Assembly (NCBI GenBank): GCA_018894105.1
Contig: CM032118.1
Location: 32,406,690-32,470,689 of the forward strand
Direction: 5' to 3'
Length of the DNA: 64,000 bases
Origin: Jacaranda mimosifolia
Lineage: Eukaryota > Streptophyta > Magnoliopsida > Lamiales > Bignoniaceae
The position numbers were made by a program, and so were the translations under genes. Below the pieces are notes generated by a model. It made no database searches and was not told the DNA's origin. It was given only the letters and a program-made list of their open reading frames with translations. Below, one piece after another: positions 23,314-35,308 of the stretch (its first letter is position 1; every line of letters starts with the position of its first letter).

Positions 23314-23327
23314 TAAGGGGGGAGAGT
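23314..23327 (+). other. Polypurine tract of the LARD
   Basis: The tract aaggggggagag lies directly before the 3' LTR start at 23328, the expected position of the plus-strand primer for reverse transcription. Confidence 0.8.
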
Positions 23328-26300
23328 TGTAACACCCCGAATTTTGGATCCTTAAACTTAAAGTTATTATTTTAGCAAAATTATAAATTCAATAAATTGG
23401 GATTAGATTAGTTTTATTGAAACTTATGAATAACTATTTATGGCCAAGGGATTTAATCGTAAATAAGTAAAGGGCTTGATTGTCAAAAATTCTAAAATCT
23501 AGAGGCCAATACGGGAAGGTTAAAAGTCTAGGGATTGTGAAATAATTAAATTAGGCCTAATTGCTAAATTTACAAACTCAAAGGGAGTCAACGTCTAAGA
23601 AACAAAGGCTCGAGGGCTTAATTAATAACTTGAGACCAAAATGTAAAGCAGTTAAAAGCTGGGGAATTGCTTTGAAAGCGGTGGAAGAGATTTGGAGGTC
23701 AAAATGAAGATTTGAAAAATAACTTATATATGTACAATGAAGGACGAAATTTTATCTAATTCTCAAATAAAGACCAAAGACCTCCTAAGCTTCAAAATAT
23801 CTGAACCTCGCTAAAAACTCAAATCTAAATAGATAGGAATCTTCATCTCTTTACGATGATCACTTCCATACCAAAAACCTCTAAAACAACCAATAAATTG
23901 AGAAATAAAAGTAGTCGGCGAAGCAAGGTGACGGTGGTGAAAACCCAAAATTGAAGGATGATTTTTAATAGGCTAGTTAAGAGGAGCATTTTGGTGGTCT
24001 TGGATTTGATTTTTGACCACTGGAGGCCGAGAAATTGAAGGTGATGATGAGTGGTGTTGTTAGGTTATTGGTAGCGATTTTGGCTAAATTAATCGATGAA
24101 GTGGTGACTGAAGCTAAAATTGATTTAGGGGTTTGGTCGAGCTCGTCAAGGCAAACATTTTGGTGGAGGAGATGTTCGTTTTTGATGGTGGTGTGTGGCG
24201 GCAATTGTTGGGCAGTCAGTGCAAATTTTAATTCCAGAATCATCTGGACCATTTTCGGCCAGATATTGGATCCAAATTCAATCCAATTTGGATAAATTCT
24301 CTTTAATCAAATGTTATTCGATTCGATTGTAATTCTGATTAAAACCTTAAGTGAGAAATTATTCCTAGTATAAAATATGATTTATAAATTATGACTTGGA
24401 ACTACATAAGGATTAAAATTGTAATTATTAAAAACGAATAATTGTTAGAAAATTGAACTTATTGAGTTAGACTTTATTAGATCAACCTAAACCTAGGATC
24501 ACTAAAATAGGATATGTTGTAAATAAAATTATTATCTTTAAAATCTATTGATGAGTAGCCATCACCCTAAGAACTAATTTAGTTGTGTAGTAAAATGTAA
24601 GTTTGATCAAAATTAAGAACATTGGACTTAAATATATTACTTTACTACTCTTAACAATTAGACATGCAATGATTAGACAATAGAGAATTAATAACTAAAT
24701 TGGATATTTATAACAAAATAAATTATTTAGTTAAAATTAGAATAGACGAGTTTAAATAAATGAATAAAACCTTTTTGATATAACTGAAAGATTGATATAA
24801 TTGAATTCTTATTTGTGAAACTTAATGGGTGACGCCTACCAAAAATGGGAACCTTATATTTTAGGGTTAATTGCATATTGCCCCCCAACCTATGGCCTCA
24901 TTTGCACATTGGCCCCCAATTGTTGTTGATGTGCAATTTTACCACATGAACTATTGAAATGTTCGCCAACACCACCTTTGCCCATTTCTGGTGGAATCCA
25001 ACCAATCAGCATTGGACACGTGGACTAAAGGTACTGGAATATTCTTGTTAGATTCCACCAGAAATGAGCAAATGTGGTGTTGGCGAACATTTTTATTAGT
25101 TCAGGTGGTGAAATTTCACATTTTAATTAGTTCAGGTGGTGAAATTGCACATCAACAACGATTGGGGGGGCAATGTGCAAAGGAGGCCATAGGATGTGGG
25201 GTTAACTGCAATTATCCCTATATTTTAATACCCTCAAGTAGGTCCTAAGTTTTAGGTTAAATCTGATATGAACATAGGATAATAGACAATTATGTAAATT
25301 GGGCTAGCTAATCCGAAATAATAAATCATATAACTAATATGGAAATAAAGTAGATTAGTTAAGTTAAAAAATTGAAAAGAAAGAAAACAATTACTAAAGA
25401 ATTCTGTAACTTAATCAAACAATAACTCAACTCTTGATTTGAAATACACTTAAGTTCAAGTGATACACAAATTGATGCACATAGCCTTTAAATACAAAAA
25501 GTATTCAATGGGACCAAGAATGTATTGCAGTCGAATAGCTTAATATTATGTCTAAAACTTAAAAAAAGGATTACCAAGTGCAATCAAGTAGGGCAAAGGG
25601 GTAACCTTAACCAAGGGATTGATATAGTTTTGCTAACTAGTACACCATATGGTGGATTGGGCTGCGAGTTTTAGTGGAATTATTGAGATTGTGCTATCTT
25701 GAGACTGAATATGCTTGAGCTAATTAATTAGGCTTTCATCAAGACCGTAAGTGAGACTTATCAATAGCACAAGCTAAAGATAATGGCACCAATAATCTGC
25801 TTAGCAATTCATTATATGAGAATTCTATACTAAGTTATCTTAGGTATCATGGTATAGAAACAAAACTAGAGAAATACCACAGGGTAAAATAAATTAAACA
25901 CTAAAGTTTAACAAAGGATGCTAGATATATATACACACATACACTTATGATTTAAAGAATTAATATAATATTAATTTAAGTCATCTTACAATAAATTATT
26001 GGATTAGCTAGGGGGCAAGGACTTGAGCGTCCATACGGCTAAGGACTTCTCCTCATATATCAGGTGAAAGTATACTCAATCATATGAGATTTTTTTTGCT
26101 GGGGAAAGAACATATATACTAGTAAATATATCATTGTTGCTCGATCCTTCTAAGTTGAGATTAAATGATTTGTCATGTACCCCATTCCATATTGTTTGTT
26201 GATTCTTGCATTGGACTTGAAAAGTCTGATTGAACTTCTCTTCTTTGCCGTATGGTGTTTGAGCCGTAATTACTCGAGTTCCCAAAATAATCTAAATATG

Positions 26301-27551
26301 GGATTTTTCCAACTGTGTAGTAAACTAATTTATTTTCATTTGAGTTTTGAAAAGCAAAAAGATTGAGAATCCAATTTTCACATCGCCAACTTTACACCGG
26401 TTGTTATTTGCTAATTTGATCATGATTTATCCTATTTTACTTGAAATTGGCGATTGTGTTGGAACCACTAAAAATGAATTTCGAAATATATTTTTCCATT
26501 GTCGCCATGAATATTATCTTGAAATGATCTTGATGTTGATTAACTGATTACTTATTTATCATGGCGAATTGACGTGTTAATTGAAGTGCGGTTGGATGTG
26601 TTACACTACTCAATACTAGATACCTTCGGTGGTAGGCCCTGGCATCAGCTTCAAAAGACGACCGGGCAGAACAAACAGACAGATTGTGGCTGGTCTTTTA
26701 GCTGATTCCCTACTATACATACATACATATATATATTATCCTGTCTCATAGCCAGTTGGGGGTAATTGTCTATAAGTGGGATAAGACATGCTGCTAGCCA
26801 TATCTCGTGCGTGCTTACATGTTCAAGCTGATCACTCAAAATTCGGAGGGATAAGGATTTTTCTGTTTTCGAAAGTACAGTAACAAGGTAGGAGAACCAT
26901 CAATAGCAAGAATGTAAAAGTGTTTATTAATTTATTTTTGATTAATTTCGCTAGCCAGTTGTATTCCTTAAAGAAAAATATGTTTACTCTTTAGTCATAC
27001 TTTAGATTCAAATCTCTACAAAAAGCAACAAACTTTGTGAAATCTTATCACTGGTATGAGACGGTGGTGAGATGGATCACTTAAATCTTTGAATGAAATT
27101 TTCTCTAATGGCTTTTGGTAATCGTCATACTCTTTCCTGTTTCTTGTATAATATGTTCGAATAATTGTTACTCTATTGTTATTGCTAGAATATCTCACTA
27201 AGTTATTTGGACTTAGGTGGTTGTATTATTTCATTTCGTTCTGCACTTCAGATAAGAACGAGTAATGAGGATAGACTAAATTCTGCAACACATAAGGTAA
27301 TAAACTCAATGAATACATAAATATAAAGGTTGTATTTGTTGAATTACTTACATAGATATGATAGTTGGGTTGGAAGTTTTAAGTGCAACCTATGATATTT
27401 TGATTATAAGTGCAACCGCTGATAGATGTCACTTGTGGAAATTAAATGTCATTTGGGTTTTGAAAGATTTGTTTTCTCTTATCTAAAGAGCTTGTGGTAT
27501 AGAATGAGTAGCACCTTGGTTGAGCAAGTACCTCCCGGTCGGAGTGTTACA
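23328..27551 (+). repeat. 3' LTR of the LARD
   Basis: 4224 bp, TGTAACACCCC...TGTTACA. Collinear with the 5' LTR except for the 355-bp MITE plus its 9-bp duplication (24864-25227) and some small indels. ORFs at 23977-24295 are products of the GC-richer LTR segment and are not genes. Confidence 0.92.
24864..25218. mobile_element. Mutator-like foldback MITE in the 3' LTR
   Basis: A 355-bp insert begins GGGTTAATTGCA and ends TGCAATTATCCC. Its termini are long, imperfect inverted repeats (about 60 bp: 'gccccccaacctatggcctc' at the left, its near complement at the right). It is flanked by a perfect 9-bp duplication, TATATTTTA, at 24855-24863 and 25219-25227. The 5' LTR has the uninterrupted site 'ttatattttaatacc' (about 17757-17770), which proves insertion after the LTR element integrated. 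A 9-bp duplication and long TIRs indicate a MULE-derived MITE. Confidence 0.88.
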
Positions 27552-27556
27552 CAAAT

Positions 27557-28145
27557 ATATTTATATTGGCATTTTTAATTAAATTTCACTATTTTTATTT
27601 GTCATTTATTAATCAAACACCACTAAATATTGTATTATTTTGACTTTTTTCTACAAGTATCACCATATTAATCTTGCGTGTCTTGAAACAGTAGAATGCC
27701 ATTGATTTAGTGCCTCTAAATATTATGTGGCATTTTTTCCTAGATGACAACATAAAAAAATATGACTGCTATTTTTTTTAAGAAAAATTAGTGGCACTAA
27801 TTAAATGCCTTCAAGTTATATTTTGGTTGACATTTATAATCAAATGCCATTATTTTATACGCCATCTAATAATCAAATGCCATCAAATATTTTATTATAA
27901 TGACATTTATTTTAACTATCACTATATTACTTTTGTGTGACATTATACTATAAAATGCCGCTTATTTAGTGCCACTAGATATTTTTTTTTTCAAATAACA
28001 CCATAACTACATATTAGTGGCATTTTTCTAAGAAAAATTATAGTGGCATTCTTTTGCGATTATCACTATTTTTTTTTCTTTTTGTGTTATTATATCACAA
28101 AATGTCATTAAGTTAGTGCCGCTATATATAAATTTTCTTGTAGTG
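27557..28145. repeat. Right subterminal repeat region of the CACTA element
   Basis: The motifs of the left end occur here, mainly in the complementary orientation: 'gtggcattt', 'aaatgcca(c/t)t', 'agtgccactaaatatt'. The region ends in CTTGTAGTG at 28145. Confidence 0.75.
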
Positions 28146-29990
28146 CTGCAAAAATTGTGGAAACAATTATTTCCAAGGTAATTATAATGTTTAAATTTAT
28201 TTTTAATTTTTTGAGGAACAATTAATTACATAATTTTACCGATCAAGTTTCAAAGTTAATTAAGTACAATTATCATAAATTAGGCATACTAAGAGAGGAT
28301 CTCAACATAGGTGAAGGCTGAGCTTGGTTGGTGAAAAGAATCTCATTCTTGCATCCCTTAAACATAGAAATAGGCCGAAGTCGTGCTTGGATGTAAATTT
28401 TTCTTGTATCTAAGGGGTGGTAATACCTAGAGAGTTATCTCGTAGGTTGACTCTATTCTTGACCCCCCCCCCCCCCCCCTTCTCTCTTCTTTATTGTACA
28501 TTTTCTAAATCTTGATATTTAATTAGCAAACAAATTTTTTGAGTGATGAAAAAAACATTTCATGAAATAACAAACATTTATGCTAAAATATTTATGATGA
28601 AAATAAATTTTTATTATCTTTCACGAAATAAAAATACTCAAAATGAAAATTTTGAAAAATTTATATCAATCTCTAATTAATCAGATTAATTTGATTTTCT
28701 AAAACTAAATTCACGAAATTCTACAAAAATGTTTTCTTAATTGGAATTTAATTTTCCTCAATTTAGAAAATATTTGATTGTTCATTTGCAATAAACTATC
28801 AAAAATATGAAATATATTTAACTACTCTCAATTTAAATTAATTTTTTTTTTATATAACTATTCTCAATCTCAAACAAATTCAAAACACAAATCTCATAAA
28901 ATAATTTTTCAAATATATCTGAAAAAATCTTAAAATCAATTACAACCTCACATCACATCAATCCATGACATTAGTATAATCATTACACTTTATCTCATAA
29001 TTAATCACAACCTCATTTCTCATTCTCATATCACTAAAAGATCAAAACAACTCCAAAATCTTTAAAAATATAAAAAAATGAGGCCATGCCTTACAAGCAA
29101 TCACGGCAAATTTTCATTTAGCTTAGTTTGATGAGGTCTCTCTCTTCTTCTTCTTCTTTTTTTTTTAACCCTTAGAAGCTTCTTGAGCGTCTTGGAACAA
29201 AAGAGCAATTCGTTGCTATAAATGGAAGGAAATTACACATACATAAAATATTAAATGAAGGAAATTAGGCATGTACAAAGACTCAAATTGGTTATTGTAA
29301 GTCAAAAGAGAGGATTAATGTCTTTAGACTTTAACTAATAAAAGTAAATTTATAATAAGTACTTCTAAAGTAGATTAAGAATGTAAAATTGAATAGATCA
29401 TACATGTTTATCGTAATTTGCTGGCAATGAATGAGCACGTAGGTTATAATTTATACGATGGATTGTACCATAGATATATCTGGACTTACAATGTTCACAC
29501 TTTAAATTTATAAAAATGGAAAATAGAAATAACAAAAGGGTTGAAAATAGAAATAACAAAAAGATAAAGAGAAAATACATCGTTTACTTACTACAACTAA
29601 AAGAGAGTGATAAAAAGAGTACATTAGTAAAATATATTTTTAGGAAAATATTTGTAAATTATATAAGGAAAAAAATGTAAGATTAAAGATATAAATGATT
29701 GAAAATTAGATATATGAATGATAAACATAATAAGTTTTTTGTACAAAGAGAGAAATTGTAGGAAAGATTAATTAAGTAATTATTAAAGAAGTGAAAGATT
29801 AGATGAGACATTATTTTCAAATTAAGTTGTAACAACTTTTTAAATAAAATGCTCAAAATTTGTGAATGGATCCCTTAATAGATGCAAGATCTTCACGACG
29901 ATATAACTAAATTATGATGATAAAATTAAACTATTATCAAGAGGGAAGTAAAATAATTTATTATGAGGTGGATTATTTTAAATAATACAA
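28146..29990. other. Right part of duplicated flank, copy 1
   Basis: This resumes the pre-insertion sequence and matches about 44747-45815 of copy 2 with visible substitutions and indels (for example 'gtggaaacaattatttcc' and 'gtacaattatcataaattag'). It has a C-homopolymer of about 17 near 28465-28481 and several poly-T runs. No gene was recognised; the short ORF at 29398-29580 is low complexity. Confidence 0.7.
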
Positions 29991-32900
29991 TCTACAAATA
30001 TAGAGGTTAAAATGCAAATTGTCCTATGCAAAATTCATAATTTGTACGAGAACTCCCTGTGAATTTTTTATTTTTATTTTTTATTAGCTCCTTGCTTTAT
30101 TTTAGAATTGCCTCACTCGTTCCAAATGGACTTTGAGGTGGAAAAAAAATAATGATCAAATTGCCCTTTGGTATATTGTGGAAGATTTATGCTTTGTTCA
30201 ACCATCAATTTCCCTCCTGATAGAGGCAAATTTATTAGAAGATCGAAATAGTCCTAGGAACATCCAAATTGATTAAGTAATCCCAAGGTTTATGTCTTTT
30301 TGTATGCGTCGTATTTCAACCTTACTCGATGTATGTGTGACAAAATCTAAATCGCCCATAAGTGACACATGGATAAATCCCATAAGTGACACATGAATAA
30401 ATCTCGTGAAGCCACCTAGGACTGACGGTGAACTGCCACCTCAACCAGTAGTAATAAATACTCCCTCATCTAATGCTCCAAGCAAATCAAGATCCATTCC
30501 TACCTCTTTCACTGAATCTCTCCGACCCTCCTTCTTGTATACCAGACAAACTCATGATGTCCCCATAATCGAACCAGAGTCACATCGAGTCACCAATCGC
30601 AAGCTTGACCTGAAACCAACTTTTGATTGACCTCCCAACCCGCGGACAAAATATACTGAACCATTTTTACTTATTTCACCTCCATTTCTTTCTTCACACT
30701 TTGCGAGAGAAAAAATACATCCAAAATTGAAGACATTTCAAAATCTTTCCTTTCACTCACTTAAAAAAATTCTAGTATAAGCAAATCAAATCAAGGACTT
30801 CATTTTTCCTGCCTCGCCATTCGTTGTCATCTCAGGATACAGTGAGATTGTACATGCACATTTTGAACTAAAGATTGAGCGAAATTTTAGATAGATATTT
30901 CCATTTTTGATTAATAGTGGGCAAAATTTCTAGTTGCAAGAATAAGAACCTACCTTCGTCTTGTGAAGTTAAAGTTTAGCACCCTCTCTAGGTATTTTGA
31001 TTTTTTTCTTTTTGTATTTTTTTCAATGTTGTAGGAAATGTGGGCACATTATCTTATTATTTGCGAGCACAAATTTTATGGTTTAAGTATCATTTCTTTC
31101 GAACTCCATAATTGTATCCAATTAACTATTTCAAAATGTATATAAAGCACATTTATTATTATTGTGGTGGGTTGTGCACTAAGATCATTGACTATCAAGT
31201 GTATGTGGTTATTTCATGAGGAGTTTAGATCATAAAAAAGTGAAGAATCTATGTTTTTTTTATAATTTTTTTATGTTAATTTTGTTTTTAAGATTCCAAT
31301 TTTTAAGATTATCAAATTCTCATTACATGGTCCCAACTGTTGAGATGTTGATTATTGATTGATGTTGACTACATTATTTAAAACACGTGGAGCCAGTCTA
31401 GCCCATTTGTATATGTACTCTGTTATGATGTGAGGGTAATGTGATCCATTTATATGCATAATAATATGTTGAGTCTAAATATGTCAATCATGACAACGGG
31501 TAATCTGATTCATTTTTATATGTAACCTGTTAACATGTCACTACTGTAAAATATGTATATCACGAGACTTTGTTTGGGATACTTTTTTATTAATGTCTTA
31601 AACAGAAGTTATTAGGATATCTATTAAATTATGTTTGAATGATTAAATTTATTGGGACACTCACAATATAATCTATGTTTCTAAATTAATTTGGAGAAAA
31701 GAATTAAGCTTCCCCAATTTTTTTCCCACTCGAGCGTATTTTCTCCCCCAAAAGAAACATTCACTTCTATCCCAAAGGAAAGGAATTAAGCCCCTAATTT
31801 TTTTTTCCGCTCACGCGTATTCTTTCCCCCAAAATAAATTTCACTTCTTTCCCAAAAGAAACCCTCTGTTCGATGTTCTTCTGTCCTAATCGCAATATGC
31901 TCTTCTTTGGGAAGTTGCTAATAGTTACGTGATTTTTCAAGTTATGAACCTTCTTTCTCCCCCTCCATCTCTATCTCTATTTCTATCTTCCTATTCTCTT
32001 AACTAATATTTTTAATCTCTTAAAATTAGGGTTTGATAAAAAAATATCCGAAATCGAAAATTTGTTTGTCTACTTTTATTGTTATTTTTCTTTCTGCATA
32101 CTGAGTAGTAAAATTTAATATTTACTAATGAAACCCTCAGAATATCTTGTTCATCTCTCTATTAGAAACTAGAATTAGTTTCAGATTATTGTATTAATTT
32201 TGATTCATGACATGTTATTCAACTAAAAACCAGCATTAGTGACAGTATTTAATCCAAGTTAGAAATATGAGTTTTTCTTCTTCTTCTTCTTCTTCTTCTG
32301 TACAAATGCAAACTGACGAGCAGGTTTTCATAAGGTTAAGATGAAAATGCTCAAATTTGGCAGCAGTAACATATGAGTACTTGAGTACGGCTGTGATGAA
32401 CTTTGTGCTGGAAAATGGACAACTTATACCTTTTTTATGGTTGATTTTGGTATGTTGTCAATTTCTTATGATGCTATAGTCTGAGCATACTTGTCATTCT
32501 GCTTTTACTTCAACAAAATTTTCTATTCATTGACGTCTGCTACTTTAGAAACTTTCAAACAATTTACTAGTTACAAAAAATTACTACTAAATTTAATTTT
32601 AGACCATTAAGATACATTATCTTAAGACCTCTGAACTATGTCTTCTTTACTCGAAATGATATGATATGTCGAGGCAAACTGTAAACTATGAGAATGTAAT
32701 ATAAGGCTAATCTTGGGTTATTGATTTTAGGAAGACATTAATATAAGTCATGCTTACTAAATTATAATTTACATAGCTTATTATAAGAAAATATCTGCTA
32801 TAGGAGGAACACCTACTTGTGGATGATTATTTTTCAAATGGCAGTCTCTTGTCTCTCATGCACGGTATCCCATTTCGTTTCCCTATATTCTTTTCATTGT

Positions 32901-33102
32901 TCACTTTCGCACACGACAAATATATCTACATCAATTTTCTGTAATATATCTTTTTGCATGCTTTTTGGACGTCATTACTAAATACATAGAGGTTGGAAAT
33001 TTTGATACTATAGTAATTTGTTTCCTAGTTTATACAAAACTTGGTCAGTTCAAAAGGAAAAATAAATGATGAGGAAGAAACAGAAAAAATTTGTTGATGA
33101 GG
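29991..33102. other. Intergenic DNA without recognisable gene
   Basis: AT-rich sequence between the two duplicated blocks. It contains a 23-bp direct repeat (cccataagtgacacatg core, about 30354 and 30379), a 74-codon ORF (30406-30630) with no motif I recognise, a (TTC)n run at about 32277-32299, and the tandem duplication at about 31700-31865. The stretch 31860-32040, ending 'ttagggtttgata', has the look of a plant 5' UTR, but I find no protein downstream. Confidence 0.5.
31700..31865 (+). repeat. Two-copy tandem duplication of about 88 bp
   Basis: Units starting 'gaattaag' at about 31703 and 31788 share '(t)nccc.ctc(g)agcgtatt', 'cccccaaaa' and 'ttcactt(c)t.tcccaaa'. CT-rich. They could be a fossil promoter or leader duplication; nothing downstream confirms a gene. 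Confidence 0.6.
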
Positions 33103-33110
33103 GTTTATAA

Positions 33111-34239
33111 TTCATGGTTCGCCGGAATGCCGATAAATTGGCCGAAATAGGTGTTTCGGAACCGGAACGAATGTCGACATTCCATTATTCCGGTATGGAA
33201 CGGTTCTAAACTTGAAACCAATACATCGGCCAGAACGCGGCGACACTCCAATTTTGGAACGGAACGCTTGTTGAAAGTGGGACTTTGAGGGCATTTTGGA
33301 GGAGGATGTTGGTGGTAGGCTGACTGTTAATGGGTGGTTTGATGGGATTGGGTGCTCGGAAATGGGGGCAGGGCAGCCGAAGAGCAATTGAAGAAGATGA
33401 ATCTTTCCTTTCCTTTTTTCTATTTTAATCTTCTGTTTTGTGGGTTTTTATATATTACTGTAATTTTTTTATTTTTTATTTAAAAATTATATTTAGATGT
33501 TTTCTAGTTTTTAGATATGAAGTTTATAACAAATAGATATTTATTTAAATTTATTATAAATAATTTAAATATTATATATATTAGTTTACAATATACTAAG
33601 TTTGCATTTTTAATTAATAATTTCTAAATATTAAATTTTTCATTGTATTTAAATTCGAGTTTTTAATTTTACCAAGGAGAAGAATAATATATAAGGAATT
33701 AATATATAAAATATTTTATTTTTTGTTTGAATTTTTTAAAAAGATTAAATCTTATTAAGAAAAATATAATATTTATATATATATAATTTATTATAATTTT
33801 GTAGAATGATGGAAATATTCTAATTAATTAGTTACATCCCGAAAAAAGAAAAAAAATATTACAATTAATTTATAGAACATTTTTATCTCGATATATTTTG
33901 TTAAAAATACACAACATTTTCTAACATCATTATACTACACTTAATGTTAGTAACGTTTATAGTTCCATTAAATCAATTTCATTTTCGTTATGTTGTTGAA
34001 TAATTGAATGGAAGATCCATAAAACATTATCATCAATATTGCTATAACAAAATTTTATGAAATCTATATCAATTTATAATACATAAAATATGGTAATTGT
34101 ATAATATAAGGACTAATAGGTATTTTTATATTTTTTAATATTTCATAGATTTTTTGAATATTTTAAACTACAAAATGTGCGGAACATTCACAACCATTCC
34201 ATGACATTGTAATGAAACTAGATCGTTTTTGCGAACCAC
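33111..34239. mobile_element. Candidate 1.1-kb DNA transposon with GGTTCGC ends
   Basis: The left end contains ATGGTTCGCC and the right end GCGAACCAC, inverted with respect to each other. The flanks gtttataa (33103-33110) and gtttatat (34240-34247) could be an 8-bp duplication with one mismatch. The left 250 bp is GC-richer, with repeated 'ccggaa'/'ggaacgg' motifs; the rest is very AT-rich with no coding sequence. The terminal repeat is short and offset by a few bases, so the call is tentative. Confidence 0.35.
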
Positions 34240-35254
34240 GTTTATATATATCATTAGCATAAATCAATTTCGAGAAAACAACAATTGCCACATATTTGCC
34301 ATCACCTTTTACTTTTCCAAAAGCTTAAAGCAAGAATCAGTTAAATTTTGTAAGACTAACTTTTATATATTTAGCTTAGATTAGCTCTATTTTTATTTCC
34401 TTGTGTTTCGGCTGTGGCGAATTATGTGTATCTGATTCCATTACAATTTCGAAGATCCCCATGTTTTCGGTTATTTGTTGTCCAGGTTGTAGAGTAAAAT
34501 GTACTGAATTTGATTCTGTACTCAGAATTTTTATTATTTTATAATAAAAAAAGTGAAATTACACTTGTCAGAAAAGAAGAGGACCCTACAGCCCACAAAC
34601 TGAAAATCAAGAGTAAAGGAGCCGCTTGCTTGCTAAATTCTAATGAATTGGATCTACATTAAATAAAAAGTATAATTATAGTAATTATCAATTTGTCACG
34701 AAGCTCATGTCGAGGTTTATAATTACACTGATTAAGGAGATAAAAAAACACTCAGTTTTTGTAGATTCTGTACAAGTGATTGCTATTTTATCTACACAAT
34801 TTAATTGGTTTGCGAACTTTTGTAATAAAATAATGAATGAATACATTTTGGGCCAAAATTTTCTATTTTACAAGTTCTATTGTTTAGGCCTATCAAATTA
34901 TATTAGGCCCAGTTTAAAAAACCTATTCCGGCCCAAGAGTATAATAAAAATATTAAATACATTCACATACCTAATAATTAAAGGCCCGTTACAGAAAATT
35001 GTAAGTTTTCAATCTTTAAATTTAAAGATTGAAAATAGTTTTAGGGAAAAAAACGAAAAAAGTCTCAACATATTATATGACTAAGAAAAACTGCCTGGCT
35101 TCCAACTTTTGTAGAAAAAAGAAACGAAAGAGGCAAAAACCTCTCAAAGTAACAAGCCTCAACCATGAGGATTTCTTCTTCTTTTCAGCACGATATTTTT
35201 TGTAGCAAGCTCCTCTATACATTTAGGTACACTTTTAGGATTTTTTTTCCTTGT
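34240..35254. other. AT-rich intergenic DNA
   Basis: A 125-codon plus-strand ORF (34707-35084) spans part of it, but its composition (I, L, F, N, K-rich) is what AT-rich noise gives and no domain is recognisable. Nothing else was seen. Confidence 0.5.
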
Positions 35255-35308
35255 CTCCTCTGAATAGCGGGACCAAAACCCGTTTTCTTACCACTTGGCC
35301 ACGCCCCA
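35255..35308 (-). pseudogene. trnQ-UUG: Truncated plastid-type trnQ(UUG) remnant
   Basis: On the minus strand from 35308 the sequence TGGGGCGTGGCCAAGTGGTA, then the anticodon stem-loop CGGG-TTTTGGT-CCCG (anticodon TTG at 35276-35274), matches plastid trnQ. The D-arm 'GGCAAC' is altered to 'GAAAAC', and similarity stops shortly after the variable region, so the T-arm and acceptor 3' half are missing. It cannot be a working tRNA gene. Confidence 0.75.

Larger units (their letters stand above)
16174..27551 (+). mobile_element. Large non-autonomous LTR retrotransposon (LARD), 11.4 kb, complete ends
   Basis: LTRs 16174-20016 and 23328-27551 both begin TGTAACA and end TGTTACA. A perfect 5-bp target duplication, CAAAT, lies at 16169-16173 and 27552-27556. 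A primer-binding site follows the 5' LTR, and a purine tract precedes the 3' LTR. The interior (3.3 kb) has only a decayed Ty3/gypsy gag and no recognisable pol. Very long LTRs and a non-coding core fit large retrotransposon derivatives, which would have needed proteins from an autonomous partner. It is inserted in the CACTA element's subterminal DNA. Excluding the MITE, the two LTRs are almost the same length (3843 versus about 3860). Confidence 0.92.
10384..28145. mobile_element. CACTA (En/Spm-type) transposon, non-autonomous, inflated by nested insertions
   Basis: The left end is CACTACAAGAAAAATTGC and the right end, read inward on the minus strand, is CACTACAAGAAAATTT, a TIR of about 15 bp. 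Flanking triplets are TTG (10381-10383) and CTG (28146-28148), a 3-bp target duplication with one mismatch. The paralogous empty site is at about 44738-44746 in the duplicated block. The sequence native to the element is only about 1.9 kb (10384-11638, about 16099-16173 and 27557-28145) and consists of subterminal repeats; no transposase is visible. The remaining 16 kb is two LTR elements and one MITE inserted into it. Confidence 0.85.

Noticed and set aside
24991..25248. 85-codon ORF
   Set aside because: Entirely within the foldback MITE and its flank; no protein motif.
30406..30630. 74-codon ORF rich in Pro/Ser
   Set aside because: Looks less random than its neighbours, but I recognise no domain, splice partner or repeat, so it is not called a gene.
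34707..35084. 125-codon ORF
   Set aside because: Composition expected from AT-rich noise; no motif, no conserved start context.
35255..35308. Functional tRNA-Gln gene
   Set aside because: T-arm and 3' acceptor half are missing and the D-arm is mutated; best read as a plastid-derived remnant.
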